Assembly (NCBI GenBank): GCA_914767885.1
Contig: CAJZBQ010000058.1
Coordinates: 186,001-250,000, forward strand
Source: Blepharisma stoltei
Lineage: Eukaryota > Ciliophora > Heterotrichea > Heterotrichida > Blepharismidae
Length of the DNA: 64,000 nucleotides
Direction: 5' to 3'
Position numbers and translations under genes: made by a program
The notes under the pieces: model-generated
What the model saw: only the letters and a program-made list of their open reading frames with translations
Databases searched by the model: none
Told to the model about the DNA's origin: nothing
Shown here: positions 33,940 to 45,260 of the stretch, piece by piece
Layout: each line of letters opens with the position of its first letter
Numbering within the stretch: the stretch's first letter is position 1

Positions 33940-35286
33940 AAGAGCAAAAATTATAAATTATATACTTTAAATAATTTAAATTTGATTAAATAGAATAGCC
34001 AATACCATTATTTTATAAGAAAATTCCTGAGCTAGCTGAATTATCTTATATAATATAATAATTTTTTAATATTAAAAAAATTTTATCTTTTCTAAAAAAA
34101 AATCGATTTCTGTCAGACAAATAAAATCCATTTTGTTAGATTTTTCTTATTGATTTATTACTTTTCACGCACTTTATATTAATTGGTGAATTTAATGGCG
34201 GATTTTATCGTATAATTTTTAAATTTTCCAAGATTATTGTGTGCTTACTTGATATATGTTGCATTACTAGCAAATAATAAATTCAATTCTTTATTTTCTG
34301 CATGGCTCTGTTATAGCATAAGCTTAGTAGTTAAAACGTAATCAAAACTTTATAAAAATGTCTTCCCCTAATATTTAATTATATAGCCGCTTCAAGTTTC
34401 GCTCTCATCGATTTTTATTAGTGAATGCATTTTATTCTTTATAAAGTTTAATTAATAACCACTTCATATATTAAAAGAGCAATAATTTTTTTATTCCTCA
34501 AAATAACCAATTATTCTAATTTGCTTACTTGGAATAATTCTTCTTGGCAAAACTTGGAAAATTTATCAAAGGATTTGATAGGAAAAATTTAGAAAATGTT
34601 CATTTAAGACTGAAACTTTATTAATGCTTCAAATTCCGTTAAGTCTTCACTATTCTTGTGAATCTATGCTTGAAATAAGAATTCCATGGCTGCAGCTTAG
34701 AAGTCATCCAGTTGAAATAAATCTCCAAAGATATTTTCAATAATTATCCCTCAACAGAAGAATGCATGAAATTGCTGTGAAGATGGAAAAATTTTGCCTA
34801 AATAAGAACATATAGCAGCAAATGAGCTGAGGTCTAATCAATTACGAGAATAAGCAACTCTTTAGGCAGAGGAAGAATTGAAGCAAAAGTTTATCTTAAG
34901 AATTTGAAAGTCACGATTAAGATATACATTTTTGTTTCCTAAAATTAATATAAATATTTTTTATTTTTTATATTTTTTAAAAAATTTAAATTTTATTTTT
35001 GAACGCAATATGGACGGGAGATGTTTTTAAAGTGGACTTATTTTGAAAAAGTTCAATTTTATGCTGCAAATCAATATTGTAATAAAGAATATACTGATAG
35101 ACAGAATGAAGACAGTGCTAGAAATTGATATATATAATAGAGTCGGATTTGGGGTATATTGAAAAAATGACAGTAGCAAAATATTGAGTTAATTAAGCTC
35201 ATTAAATTATAGATGCTTTAAAAAAGCGAGGATATGAGTGTAAAAATAATGATTATTTAATATTGCTAGCAAATATAAATAGTTAA
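33940..35286. other. Long gap with scattered coding-like fragments
   Basis: Mostly AT-rich. Short TGA-containing frames near 35030-35140 (TYFEKVQFYAANQYCNKEY) and 35210-35285 (DALKKRGYECKNNDYLILL) look like pieces of the gene that follows, separated by unresolved interruptions. Confidence 0.35.
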
Positions 35287-35838
35287 CGCCACAACACAAA
35301 TGATCAACAATCGAGACTTAGCACAACAAACCAAGATATTCAATATGCAGCTATGCCTGAAATCTACACAAATTTTCATCAAAACAATTTTCACGATTGT
35401 TTAAAGTCTGTACTATTTCACTGAGTATAATAAATTCATACTTAAAACGCAACTCGCTAGGAAAGATATAAATAGATTAAGCTATTAGAAACTGCAGTCA
35501 AAGCAAGAAAGTTTAAAGAATATTACGAACTTAAAATCCTATTAGAGAAAATAAATAGAAATTACTTGCACTTAGCCCCACAGAAGGAAACCTTTGAACA
35601 TTTCTATTTCGTACTACTTTCTAAAAGTTTCGAAATGAAGAAAAAAAATGAATGTCTTATATATCAGGTGAATTGAAACAACTCATGAAAAAGATGCTTA
35701 TGAACAGATTTTTGGCAAAAGCATACAAAAATTGCAGACGTGTTATATCCTTTTACCCTATTATCGGTTAGAGATATTATCAGTTTCTTTTGAAATTTAA
35801 TTTGTACGCATTTTGAAGATAATCCTGATAGGCCATAA
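35287..35838 (+). CDS. Novel protein fragment, Trp (TGA)-rich, 5' end unresolved
   Basis: The frame reads TNDQQSRLSTTNQDIQYAAM to LKSVLFHWV, then after a 60-bp TA-bounded segment (35426-35485) ETAVKARKFKEYYELKILL through FWNLICTHFEDNPDRP to TAA. Five TGA codons read as Trp give a plausible helical protein. The first in-frame ATG is at 35353, but upstream fragments suggest more exons. No family recognised. Confidence 0.45.
35426..35485 (+). other. Probable TA-bounded IES (60 bp)
   Basis: Lies between TA at 35426-35427 and 35486-35487 and contains TAA/TAG stops. Removal joins FHWV to ETAVKARKF. Confidence 0.5.
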
Positions 35839-36373
35839 GATACGTCGACTATTGCGAATATTGAGATAAACTTTAAGAAATAAGTTTATATTTAGCAGCC
35901 ATTTTGAGGATCATGATTTTTTGCATATAAAATATTAGGGGGTTTTGATTTAAATGCTAGAGCAAGGAATATAATGATCTTCTCTTTATCGCTTCTCTTA
36001 TATTCTCAAGATGCAATAAGTTTCACATCTATAAGAATAAACATTAAAAATCCTCATTACCCTTACCCCCCATCCTGCACCTCATAGTTGATTTAAGCGA
36101 CATTAATATCGTAAACAAGCATTGAATTAGCACAAATTGAGGGGACGAAGTAAGTCTTAGCATATATACGATTTTTATGAAAGCGTCTATATAAGCAGTA
36201 TCAAGATATTGCTCATAAACTTGACTTTCTTCTTACCTTGAAAAGGCATGATTTGCTGATTTGCAACAATTAAAATGAAGTATTGATAATATTTCATTAT
36301 AAGAGGAATATTTTTAATCACAAAAGCGCAAACTATTTTTAAATAATTTTTACTAAATTTGAAGCTGATTAAA
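35839..36373. other. Gap, with a short C-rich stretch
   Basis: AT-rich. TTACCCCCCATCCT near 36063 recalls the family-2 MITE end but has no partner. Confidence 0.4.
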
Positions 36374-36952
36374 TTATTCTTTTTCTCTTTCCAGCTTAAT
36401 GTCAACTCCAAGCTTATTTTCAAGCTGCTTAACTTTATCCTTTAATAGCTGGAAATTAACCAATTCTGATATTTTAATTGTCCCTTCCATTCTGAACAAA
36501 GTTGTTCCTCCCATAGGTGCAGGCTCGTTAGAGGTGATCATATTTTCAATATTTGCTCCAACCCCGCTTAAATATTGGGAAACAGTATAGACAATTCCAG
36601 GAGAATCAGCGCCTTCTAGCTCGATTTTCACATTGTAAGCTTCATGAGTATTGGTTTTTGGGATAATCGCCTCATTGCAGCTGAGATGGAGGCCAAGAGA
36701 CTCTTTGGCTTGAGAAAGCTTGTCTCTGAAGGCAGAAATGCGGTGACTTGGAAATTCAACTAGCATCATCACGGCAAAATCGCCGCCGAGTTTACTCATT
36801 TTCGAGTCCATTAGGTTTCCTTCTTCTTCATATATAATTTCTGTTAGGTCTTTGACTATTCCTATTCTGTCTCTGCCTGCACCTGTAACCACAACTTTTT
36901 TCTTGCCAAGAGAACTAAAAAGTCTTATGGAATGAGAGATATTTCTTAGCAT
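36374..36952 (-). CDS. Tandem ACT-domain protein (GcvR-like), mitochondrial
   Basis: 192 residues. A short basic, Arg/Ser-rich presequence (MLRNISHSIRLFSSLGKKK) is followed by two ACT domains: KVVVTGAGRDRIGIVKDLTE at residue 18 and KIELEGADSPGIVYTVSQYL near residue 110. The double ACT layout resembles glycine-cleavage regulatory proteins and their eukaryotic relatives; it probably binds an amino acid. Lies head-to-tail with the pterin-dehydratase-like gene 25 bp upstream. Confidence 0.85.
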   Translation of the reverse strand: MLRNISHSIRLFSSLGKKKVVVTGAGRDRIGIVKDLTEIIYEEEGNLMDSKMSKLGGDFAVMMLVEFPSHRISAFRDKLSQAKESLGLHLSCNEAIIPKTNTHEAYNVKIELEGADSPGIVYTVSQYLSGVGANIENMITSNEPAPMGGTTLFRMEGTIKISELVNFQLLKDKVKQLENKLGVDIKLEREKE

Positions 36953-36977
36953 TTATTATTGTTGAATTTATAATCAA

Positions 36978-37448
36978 TTAATTTTTATTCTCAAGCATTT
37001 GCATCCTAAGCTCTCTTCTGAAATTCTTCTCATCAAAAATAGGAGTTAAGCTATATTCTTTGCCAGGAAGCAGCGATATTTGGGCAGCAAGTGATAGATC
37101 AGCATGGCTTAATCCGCCAAGTACTGTAGTTGTGAGCTCGATTCTTAAGACTTCTTTTTTCATGATGTACATGTTTGGCGTTTGTTTTAGGATATTATTT
37201 GAGTCCAGTTTAGCCACTTCAAGTACAAATCCTGCAGCTTGAAGATAGTTTTTAAAATACCATGAGTGTGTAAGCATTGTGAAGTTTTCATTTGGCCTTC
37301 AGTATTTAAGCTGCTCGCCAGAGTTTTTAAGAAATTCTATAATATATTCTTTAGATAAGGGTTGTCCATTTTGGCCATATGGGCAGCACTTTTCACCTGC
37401 AACCCTGCTTAGAGATTTCCCAAAAAATGAAAAGCCTCTCACTGCCAT
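36978..37448 (-). CDS. Pterin-4a-carbinolamine dehydratase-like protein
   Basis: About 156 residues from MAVRGFSFFGKSLSRVAGEK (TGA Trp at KYW-RPNEN). The C-terminal half has the DCoH fold pattern: WYFKNYLQAAGFVLEVAKL and LTTTVLGGLSHADLSLAAQI (GGL...D..LA). The catalytic HH pair expected between these blocks is not seen (NILKQTPNMYIM instead), so the enzyme may be inactive or belong to the divergent organellar group. The N-terminus looks like a mitochondrial targeting peptide. Confidence 0.75.
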
Positions 37449-38825
37449 GAAATATATTAAAGTTCAATATCTAAAAAATTAAAACATAGATGATAAAAAT
37501 CTCTGATAATAGCAAAAATCAAATTTATATAAAGAATATTGCTCAAAAAATGCAAATCCTAAAATAGAGTATCATCAAGGAAATAATGCTAGTAAAATAA
37601 TTATTTTTCACTTATAAGCATAAAAATTGCTAGATATATTTAGAATAAGCCAATATACAGCATAGAAATTATCATTTAGAACCCAATAAATCAATTTTGC
37701 AAGAGTGTTTATCATTTTCTAAGTACTAACAATATAATTAATTTTATTTCTAATTGGCTTATAATTTCATTTCTAATCGTTTTATAACGTTTTATCAGTT
37801 ATTTGAGTAAAATATACAACCAGAATGAAATAGTAATTATGCTTTTTAAACTCAAAATTCTTTTATATAGAAATAATTTGGTATCTATCCTCTCCATGGG
37901 GAATACATAAACTAAAGCTTACAAAAATATAATTCTCTTTTATTCTCTATGTTATACAAAATGAAAAACATCGAGAAAAGTATTTATTAATATGTACTTT
38001 GCTTATATTAGTAAAATTTTATATAAAGGCTGAAGCTGGCTAATTAAAAATCACATGATAACCTTCATAAAATTCATAATTAAAGCTCTAAACTCTACCT
38101 ATTTCATATAAGAAATAAAAGCTAAACCTAGATTAAAAAGTATTCCTTATAAAATAATAATAAGTATATCTTAAATTTTTAATAAATCTAAATACTAGGA
38201 GAAATTAAACCTAAAATATTTCAAATTAGTTATACCAGTGAAAATTTTCGCTTGAAATTAAACTTAAAATTTAAATGAATATGAGGCTCATAAAGAAAAT
38301 GGACAATCAGATAGGTAATTTTTTGGAAAATTCTAGGCTATGTATTGAAAGCCTTAGCAAAGGTAAATTCTATTGATTTCACTTAAGCTCTAAATTCAAA
38401 TAACAAATTTTTGTTATTTATTGAATTGAGTCATGAATTAAACCTTTCCAATATTATTACCTACAGATAAAGGAAATCTTCCTCGTCCAAACATAATTGC
38501 CAATTGACTTTATCACACTCGGTAATATTTTCACAAGGAGCTCAAATAAAATTGATATGCATTTACTATTAACCAAACTTTAGTAGATATCGACAGAGCA
38601 CGCGAAATTAAGCTCTAAATGTTTTAAGTGAAAATAAGAGAATTCAACTTTTATGAAACAGTTTTTTTTTAAGGGTAAAGTTAAATTCAAAGGAAAGCAA
38701 GCAATTTTGAATCCATTAAGTTGTTGATATTACATATTTATAATTTTTGGGTTAATATTTAGACATTATCACTGAATTTTTTAACTTAAACTTATCTATT
38801 ATATGGTTCGTATTAATTATTAATT
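37449..38825. other. Long gene-free region
   Basis: AT-rich with stops in all frames. Nothing repeated elsewhere in the window was recognised. Confidence 0.5.
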
Positions 38826-39545
38826 ATGAAACTATCCAATTCAGTAGCTGCAACAGAAACATCAGTTAATGCAAATGGGGTTTCGACCGGCGGTCCTTTC
38901 CCTCTAAGGCTTCCAATGCATCCAGCTCTGATGAGCAATGTAAAAGCAGAAGACGAAGGCTGCATAAATGACATGATTCTTCAGCAAAGTGAAAGCCTAC
39001 AGCAAATTTTTATGCAAACTCAGCGATTGATGGCAGAAGTAGACCAAGTGTCCGACCACCTAAAAACCATGAATAAGACTTCCCAAACACAAAAAAGTAT
39101 AGACGAAAGAGCCAGAGAAATTTCGGTCATGAAAGATCTGAAAGCTCTTTATGAAAGCCCGAATTCGCCATTTTCAATAAAACTATCCTACCCGATAGGT
39201 CAAATTTTTTACAAGAATAAGCCATTCCAATTAAAACTTAGAATTTCTGAAAAGTCTGGGGAGGAAATTGGAAGAGTGAGTCTAGTTGTTAAAGTCTTTG
39301 CCTATGAAAGCCCAATTAAAGAAATCGTTCACTCTTACAAGGGTGAAGCGATATTGATAAACGGAAGGGCAAAAGAAGTGGATGGCCATGAAATTATCAA
39401 ATTCAAAAGAATTTGCTTCACAGAAGTCTCAAAAAAATACCCCAGTGAAAAATTTATATTAGTAGTTCTAGCACTTGGGAGAAATGATATTGCGCCATTA
39501 ATTATTGATGGGATACAAGTAAAATCTCGATCACCTAGAGCATAA
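38826..39545 (+). CDS. Novel ciliate protein with C-terminal beta domain
   Basis: 239 residues, uninterrupted. The N-terminal third is low complexity, then a coiled-coil-like stretch (QQSESLQQIFMQTQRLMAEV), then a strand-rich C-terminal domain (PFSIKLSYPIGQIFYKNKPF; VSLVVKVFAYESPIKEIV; RICFTEVSKKYPSEKFILVV). The last part has the feel of an immunoglobulin-like or transcription-factor-like beta sandwich, but no family was recognised. Confidence 0.7.
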   Translation: MKLSNSVAATETSVNANGVSTGGPFPLRLPMHPALMSNVKAEDEGCINDMILQQSESLQQIFMQTQRLMAEVDQVSDHLKTMNKTSQTQKSIDERAREISVMKDLKALYESPNSPFSIKLSYPIGQIFYKNKPFQLKLRISEKSGEEIGRVSLVVKVFAYESPIKEIVHSYKGEAILINGRAKEVDGHEIIKFKRICFTEVSKKYPSEKFILVVLALGRNDIAPLIIDGIQVKSRSPRA

Positions 39546-40450
39546 TGATTATTTATTATCTTTTAATTTGAGACTTGGATAGAATTATGAATAAATATGA
39601 AAAAAAAAATTTAAAAAATAGATATTAGAGGCAAAATATTTTTCTAATTAAATCTAAACTATCTATGATAAGTTGCTAAATTTCTTGGTTAAATATGTAG
39701 ATTTTTTATCAAAGCTTAAAATATTTTTTATATCATTTATGAGCAATGTTTTTAATTTATGTTTAGCCCATATTTCTTATATGATCTTAGTAGTATTTAG
39801 TGATTTAATTATAGCAGCTACGGAAGAGCCCATTATATGAGGTTTAATTAGACAAATTTCAGTTTTGAGTAAATTTTTTACTATTGTAAGCAAAGTACAA
39901 ATATAGTAGAATGCCTTGCTGGATATTACGTTTTGAATTTCAATGATAATAAAAGAGAGAATCATTTTTTAGTATGTTCTTGTTTAGATATTCAACATAG
40001 GGAGAATAGATGCCAAGCAATTTTGTGCGAGAGAATGCTAAAGCTTGTAAAGCATAATTATTAATTCATTTTCGGATGCATATTTTTGTTTAAATAACTG
40101 GCGTGAAAGGTATGAGTCAATTATAAATATAAATAAGGTAAAAAGATAAATATAAATTTATGACTAAATCACACTAGATACCCATATTTTATATTTGACA
40201 ATAATTGTCTTAAAAAATGATTAACGATGTCTCAAATATTTTTCTCTTTCAAGAAAATCTCAGTTTTCTAAACCATTCCTTTGAATTTTCTCAGAAATTA
40301 TCAAATTTTCTATCACAAAAAATTTCCTGTCTCTTTAGCAAAAATCCTTTCAAAACTAAATTTTCCTCAAATAAAATATTTTGTCAACTTACCTATCTCC
40401 TTTAAAATGCCATGCCTAAATACTAGGTAAATGGGGTCTTACAATATTTA
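39546..40450. other. Gene-free region
   Basis: AT-rich. Two short frames of about 62 codons (39777, 40217) are not convincing. Confidence 0.5.
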
Positions 40451-41035
40451 ATGAAAACAAGGCAAAATTCCCTTCATCCGACTTATATATCAACCAGGAA
40501 ATTTGAAATAAAAGCAAGTCAAACTGAAATTGTAGGAGATCTCCAGCAGATGATCGGCTCAATCCCTGACATTTCTTTACCGAAGAAGAACAAATCCCAG
40601 CCATTTTCGCCAGCCGATTTTCCCAAGCGTCAAAAACTAAAGCGAGCCACAAAGGCACCGTCACCCCCTCCTGCAGTCCCTGAGGACGCAATTGGAATTT
40701 TGGGCTTTGCTTCCTTTCTGGTTGAAGCTGAGGCTCAATCTCAAATTCCAGCTCCAGTGAAACAGCCCAAGAAAACACAGAAACCAGCCACAAAGCAAGT
40801 AAAAAAACAAGCTGTTTCAGAGAAGCCTCAAGTAAAAGCACAGGTTTCCTATATTCCCAGAAATTTTGGGATGTATATGAATTACGTACCTAGAATTATT
40901 TTCCCTCAAGCATTCAAACAGGTGTCGCTAGCCTCTGGAAATCTTCCAAGAGCCGCGAATCACTTAAAAATCGCATTTTATATCAACAAACTCGCAAAAG
41001 TCGAAAAATCACGGCCAGTGCCAGCCGAGTGTTAA
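40451..41035 (+). CDS. Novel basic, proline/lysine-rich protein
   Basis: 194 residues, MKTRQNSLHPTYISTRKFEI to KSRPVPAEC, uninterrupted. Central disordered region (KRATKAPSPPPAVPED; VKQPKKTQKPATKQVKK) and a more ordered C-terminus (FGMYMNYVPRIIFPQAF). Possibly DNA- or microtubule-associated by composition. No family recognised. It converges on the HD-domain gene. Confidence 0.65.
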   Translation: MKTRQNSLHPTYISTRKFEIKASQTEIVGDLQQMIGSIPDISLPKKNKSQPFSPADFPKRQKLKRATKAPSPPPAVPEDAIGILGFASFLVEAEAQSQIPAPVKQPKKTQKPATKQVKKQAVSEKPQVKAQVSYIPRNFGMYMNYVPRIIFPQAFKQVSLASGNLPRAANHLKIAFYINKLAKVEKSRPVPAEC

Positions 41036-41073
41036 AAGGTTTTTAATTGTTAATTTTTGGTTTTTTAGATAAA

Positions 41074-41730
41074 TTAAGCCTGAGCTCTATTTCTAATAGC
41101 TTCTACGTCTTCTCCAGCTGCTTTTAATTTCGCGATGCCTTCTTCAAGAACTTGTGTTGCAAGAGATTTTAAAAAGGGGTCAAATTCACAGTAGTCTAAA
41201 AGGTAACGATTTTGAAAAAGCATATCTTTTTCTTTTGGGAGCCAAGTTTCTATAGGGTCTTGATTATGCTGAATAAAAGCTTCAATTTTGTCCAGGGCTT
41301 TTACGAATTTTCCTTCATAGGTGTTTTGGTTGTGGTATTCTTGGTAGAGGCTTAAAAGGTACTGAGCCTTTTCAGGGTCTTCTAGCTTGTTAGTAAGCTC
41401 AATCATAGCGGCTAATTCAAGCTCAGCCCTTTCAGATCTGGTTGCTAAATTTTGGTGAATCACAGGGAGATCTCCAGCAATTACTTCAGGTAAATCGTGG
41501 ATAGCAGCCATAAGAACACATTTAAAAACATCAACAGGCTGTGAAAGACGTGGACTATATAAGTAAGGCATTAGAGAAAGCCTCCAAGAGTGGTCAGCTA
41601 CACTTTCTTGTGGGCCATTTAGTCCTGTAGGCCAGCTATGTCTTCTTTCTGTTTTTAATTTTCCAATTAATTCCAGTCACCTGAGCTCTGGGAAATTTAA
41701 AGCATTTTCTGGTAAAAATTCTGGCTGCAT
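41074..41730 (-). CDS. HD-domain 5'-deoxynucleotidase (HDDC2/YfbR-like)
   Basis: 219 residues, MQPEFLPENALNFPELRWLE with TGA Trp codons; the true N-terminus reads through two TGAs before LMPYLYSP. Metal-binding HD-family residues: SVADHSWRLSL, AAIHDLPEVIAGDLP, and a distal Asp in KALDKIEAFIQ. Members hydrolyse dNMPs or act on nucleotide pools. No insertion. Confidence 0.88.
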
Positions 41731-41778
41731 GATTCTATAATTTTTTAGGCACTTTTACCATTTAATTTTCTTAAAATA

Positions 41779-44435
41779 TTAAGGCGTTTCTGCGTCTAAT
41801 TGGTCTAAAGCATCAATAATCTGTCCAAATGTAGGCCGACGGGCTGGATTTGCATCCCAAGCCGCCCTTATGATATCTTTAATCATTTCTGGGCAAGTAG
41901 AAGGTATCCCGCTTAAATTTGGTCTTTCCCCTCTCAGCACTTTTACAGGTATCGCCATCGGGTTTACATCTTTATAAGGGATTTCTCTTGCAGCTACCTC
42001 CCACATGACAATTGCAAATGAATAAACGTCTGCAGAGAGAGCATAAGGCTGATTATTTATGACTTCTGGAGCCATCCAATGGCAAGTTCCCATCTGTCCT
42101 GTCATTTGTTCAGTATTATCATACATTCTAGTAACTCCAAAATCAGTGATTTTTATTTGAATTTTATCATTAGGCGAGTTTACTTCTTCAAGAAGTAACA
42201 AATTCAAGCTTTTTAGGTCTCTGTGCAGCAGTGGTGGGTCGTTTACATGTAAATAATGCATCCCTCTGGCTACGTCTCTTAAAATTTTCAGCTTTTGTTT
42301 CCATGTAAGCATGATATTTTTCCTTTCATGAAGCAGCTTAAATAGAGTATCTCCGCCACAGAATTCTGAAACAATAATCATCTGGGGCTCTGAGCAAGCG
42401 CCCATAAAGAGAATTAAATTAGGGTGTCTTAGAAGCATCATAGCGGTCACTTCACGTTCAAATTCTTTTTCAAGAGATTGCCCAGGCATTGATTTTATCA
42501 TTTTGATAGCGACAGGAGTTTTTTTGAATAGTCCTTTATAGACAGTGCAGCTTGCCCCAGAGCTATACTTGTTTATAATAGGAATTATCTAATTTTTTAT
42601 AGTAAATATACAGATTTATTCATTATAAATTAATCTAAAATTTTTTCAAGTTTTAATTCTTCTGGCTTAATTATTCATCTTTTTTCTACTATGCTGGGCT
42701 TTTGATTTTGAATAGGTGGAGTAGAAGGAAATAAAGGGATTTGGTCAGGAATCATTAAATTTACTTGTGGCCGAGATGGAGACAGATTGTTTTGCATCAT
42801 ATTCGGATTCATTTGTGGGTTTTGAGGAATAAGGATTTGAGGAGATTTAGAAGTTTGAGAATGAATTTTTCTGATTTCTTGCTTTGGAGCTTGGAGGAGG
42901 TCAGGTGATTTTTGGTTAGTGAGGTTTGCAATTCTTTGGAATAGCTGGGTATATGTATTTACTTCTATTGGATGCTGCTCTGCAATTGGTTTTAAGCTTA
43001 TATTAATAATTGCTGATAGTCTTTGGCATTCTTCTATAAGCTGCATAGTTAAAAAGTTCATAATTCGATTTAAATTTGTGACTCCAAAATAAAGCCCTTC
43101 ACAAACTCTAATAAGTTTAGCCAAATACTCCAGAACTACATGAATATGCTGCGTTTGGATATTTTTCTTCCAATTCCCTGGAGATCCAGTCTGCTGGTGT
43201 ATTCCTATTTTTTCCAAAAGAACCCTACACATCTGCCTCACCAGTCCACAATAATAATCACAATGATATGCATCTCTATTATCTTTCTGTTTATTTGTCC
43301 ATTTCCCTAATAATCCAGTTAAGATTTCCCTTAGGCTTTGATTATTGACACTAGCCTCAATAGGACCAGAAATCATATATCTATGCAGAACCACCAATTC
43401 TTTTATTGCAACAATAGTCAAAGAATTATCAATATTTTTTAATAAATTAAAAAATTTTGATATAGAGTCTGGCTTTATATAAGCAGATAAGAAAACTTTG
43501 TGAAGCAAAAATAGATCAGGTGGATTTTCTGTAAGCGAAAATAAGTTTTCAAGGCAGTATTTAATTGAAGATTTCAAGGAGTAATAAGGAATTTTTTGGT
43601 GGCTTGATCCTGAGTTAAATGCTAAATTAGCTGGCATTTTTCAGTTATTTACCATATTAAGCAGCAGCCGAGGAGAAATTCTTTCTTTAGGAACAGGCTC
43701 TAAGCAGAGGTTTAAGATTTCTCTTAATAATTCGGATCTATCAGGCTTGTCAGCACTGTCTACTTTATTATTAAAAGGCATCTCTCTGTACATCATAAAA
43801 TGTAACAAACATCCGAGTCCCCAGGTATCCATTTTCCCCAAGTCTAACTCACTCTGGAAATCAGGTGGCCTATAGTCTGGGTGTGTAAATTTTTCGACAT
43901 TTCCCAGCACAATTGCCATAGCTGGTGCTGCTTTAGCTTCTTCAAATTTAAGGGAGCTTCCAAAATCACATAATTTGAATCTAAAATCCCCAGTCACTAA
44001 TACGTTTTTTGGTGATATATCTCTGTGTATTATCCCATTCTCCTGCAGCTTAATTAGAGCAGAAATAATGTCTTTCAATACAAATAAAATTTGGTCATCA
44101 GTAAGGTTTTGAGTTTCCATCAGCTTGCATAGATTTCCTCTTGAGCAATGTTCAAGCTTCAATATGCCTACTTGTGGAAGCTCTTGCAAAAGCATGCAAT
44201 CATATAGGGAAATTATATTAGGATGTGAACCTATCTGTCGGAGAACTGTAGATTCTTTTAAAAACACTTCTTGGAAATGTGACATGTAAATTGTTGTACA
44301 TTTTATTGCAAATTGGCTCCCTTGGTGGCTGCCGAGATATATTGATGAGTATGAAGTCCGAGATAATAAAGACTCAATTGTGATAGAACCTGATTCGAAG
44401 TTTATTGTTCGCCCTAAAAGTCTATCAGCGTACAT
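41779..44435 (-). CDS. Dual protein kinase: NAK/AAK1-like kinase + helical middle domain + Raf-like (TKL) kinase
   Basis: A single frame from 44435 once two TGA codons (43641-43643, 42675-42677) are read as Trp and one 62-bp IES is removed. Kinase 1 (residues about 10-265): SSIYLGSHQGSQFAIKC, HRDISPKNVLV, LCDFGSS, typical of the NAK family that phosphorylates clathrin adaptors. The middle (about 270-580) is helix-rich (SIKYCLENLFSLTENPPDLF; VAIKELVVLHRYMISG), possibly ANTH-like, with a Pro/Asn-rich tail. Kinase 2: ELKLEKIL-NKYSSGASCTVYKG, VAIKMIK, LLHRDLKSLNLLL, DFGVTRMYD, GTCHWMAPEV, WDANPARRPTF, typical of TKL/MAP3K kinases. No TAA or TAG occurs between the domains. If TGA stopped translation these would be three genes with 0-4 bp spacing, which is implausible here. 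Confidence 0.85.
42574..42635 (-). other. TA-bounded IES (62 bp) in the dual-kinase gene
   Basis: Contains TAA/TAG in frame. Joining at TA on both sides gives EELKLEKIL-NKYSSGASC, the start of kinase 2. Confidence 0.7.
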
Positions 44436-44643
44436 ATTTTTAGAAAACTTGAAATAAACTGGATAAAGATAATAAAGCTATAGAAATTGGAATAATTTAT
44501 CATTTATCTTGAAAATGAATTTGTATAAGAAATTAAATTAAGTTATATTCTAAATAGTTTAATTTGGCCAATAGCCTCTACTAAAAAGAATTTTAAATGG
44601 TATATTTCTTATTTAAATATTTTTAGGATAAAATTAATAAATA

Positions 44644-44946
44644 ATGAAATATTCATATAAGCCTTCACACTTGAATGAATCAAGAGGACACAATCATATG
44701 GTTTTGATGAATTTGTAATACTTACTCAGCCGAACATTATTTGCAATAATTTGTGGAATTGTATCAGGGATTCTAGGTCTCAATGGAGTGTCAGGCTTTC
44801 TTATGTTTTTGGCGTATGGCTGCCTTGGTAGTTTTTTCTTTCTGATCAAGATAGGAAAAGGCTATCTGAGCTACTATCCTTCGTTTGGAACCATATTTAG
44901 AACATGGCTTAGCGGCTTTATGGAATACCTACTGAGCTGGATGTAA
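44644..44946 (+). CDS. EMC6: ER membrane protein complex subunit 6 (EMC6)
   Basis: Exon 1 starts MKYSYKPSHLNESRGHNH. A 15-nt intron at 44715-44729 joins MVLMNF to RTLFAIICGIVSGILG. Three membrane segments and the G-rich phrase SGILGLNGVSGFLMFL match EMC6 length (95 residues) and pattern. The EMC inserts tail-anchored and multi-pass proteins into the ER. Missed by plain ORF calling because the intron holds an in-frame TAA. Confidence 0.85.
44715..44729 (+). other. 15-nt intron in EMC6
   Basis: GTAATACTTACTCAG. Removal shifts the N-terminal exon into the frame of the conserved membrane segments. Confidence 0.9.
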
Positions 44947-45260
44947 GAAGTATTTAGCGTTTTTTATAATATAATTTACGTCCTCTCTTAATAACTAGCC
45001 ATTATTATAATTTAATGTCAAGGTTAAGAATTCAATCGCTTGATTATGGACCATTTCTGGTGCCAAAGCCCAGTTTTGAATCTGTCTCTTAAAAATATGT
45101 CTATTTCTACTGAATCCCTTAAAAATATATAAATACTGCATTTTTCCACAAAAATTTAATTTACATAGCTATATAACTGATTTTTTTTTAAAAAATAATT
45201 ATTGAAAACTTTTAGAAAATAATTGAATCAACAAACTCATCAGACAGCACTTATCGAGAA
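44947..45260. other. Gap
   Basis: AT-rich; nothing recognised. The ubiquitin-like frame is open for about 14 codons upstream of 45261 without another ATG. Confidence 0.5.

Noticed and set aside
43635..43643. Gene boundary between the NAK-like kinase and the next frame
   Set aside because: The only stop is TGA, which codes Trp in this genome; no TAA or TAG separates the frames.
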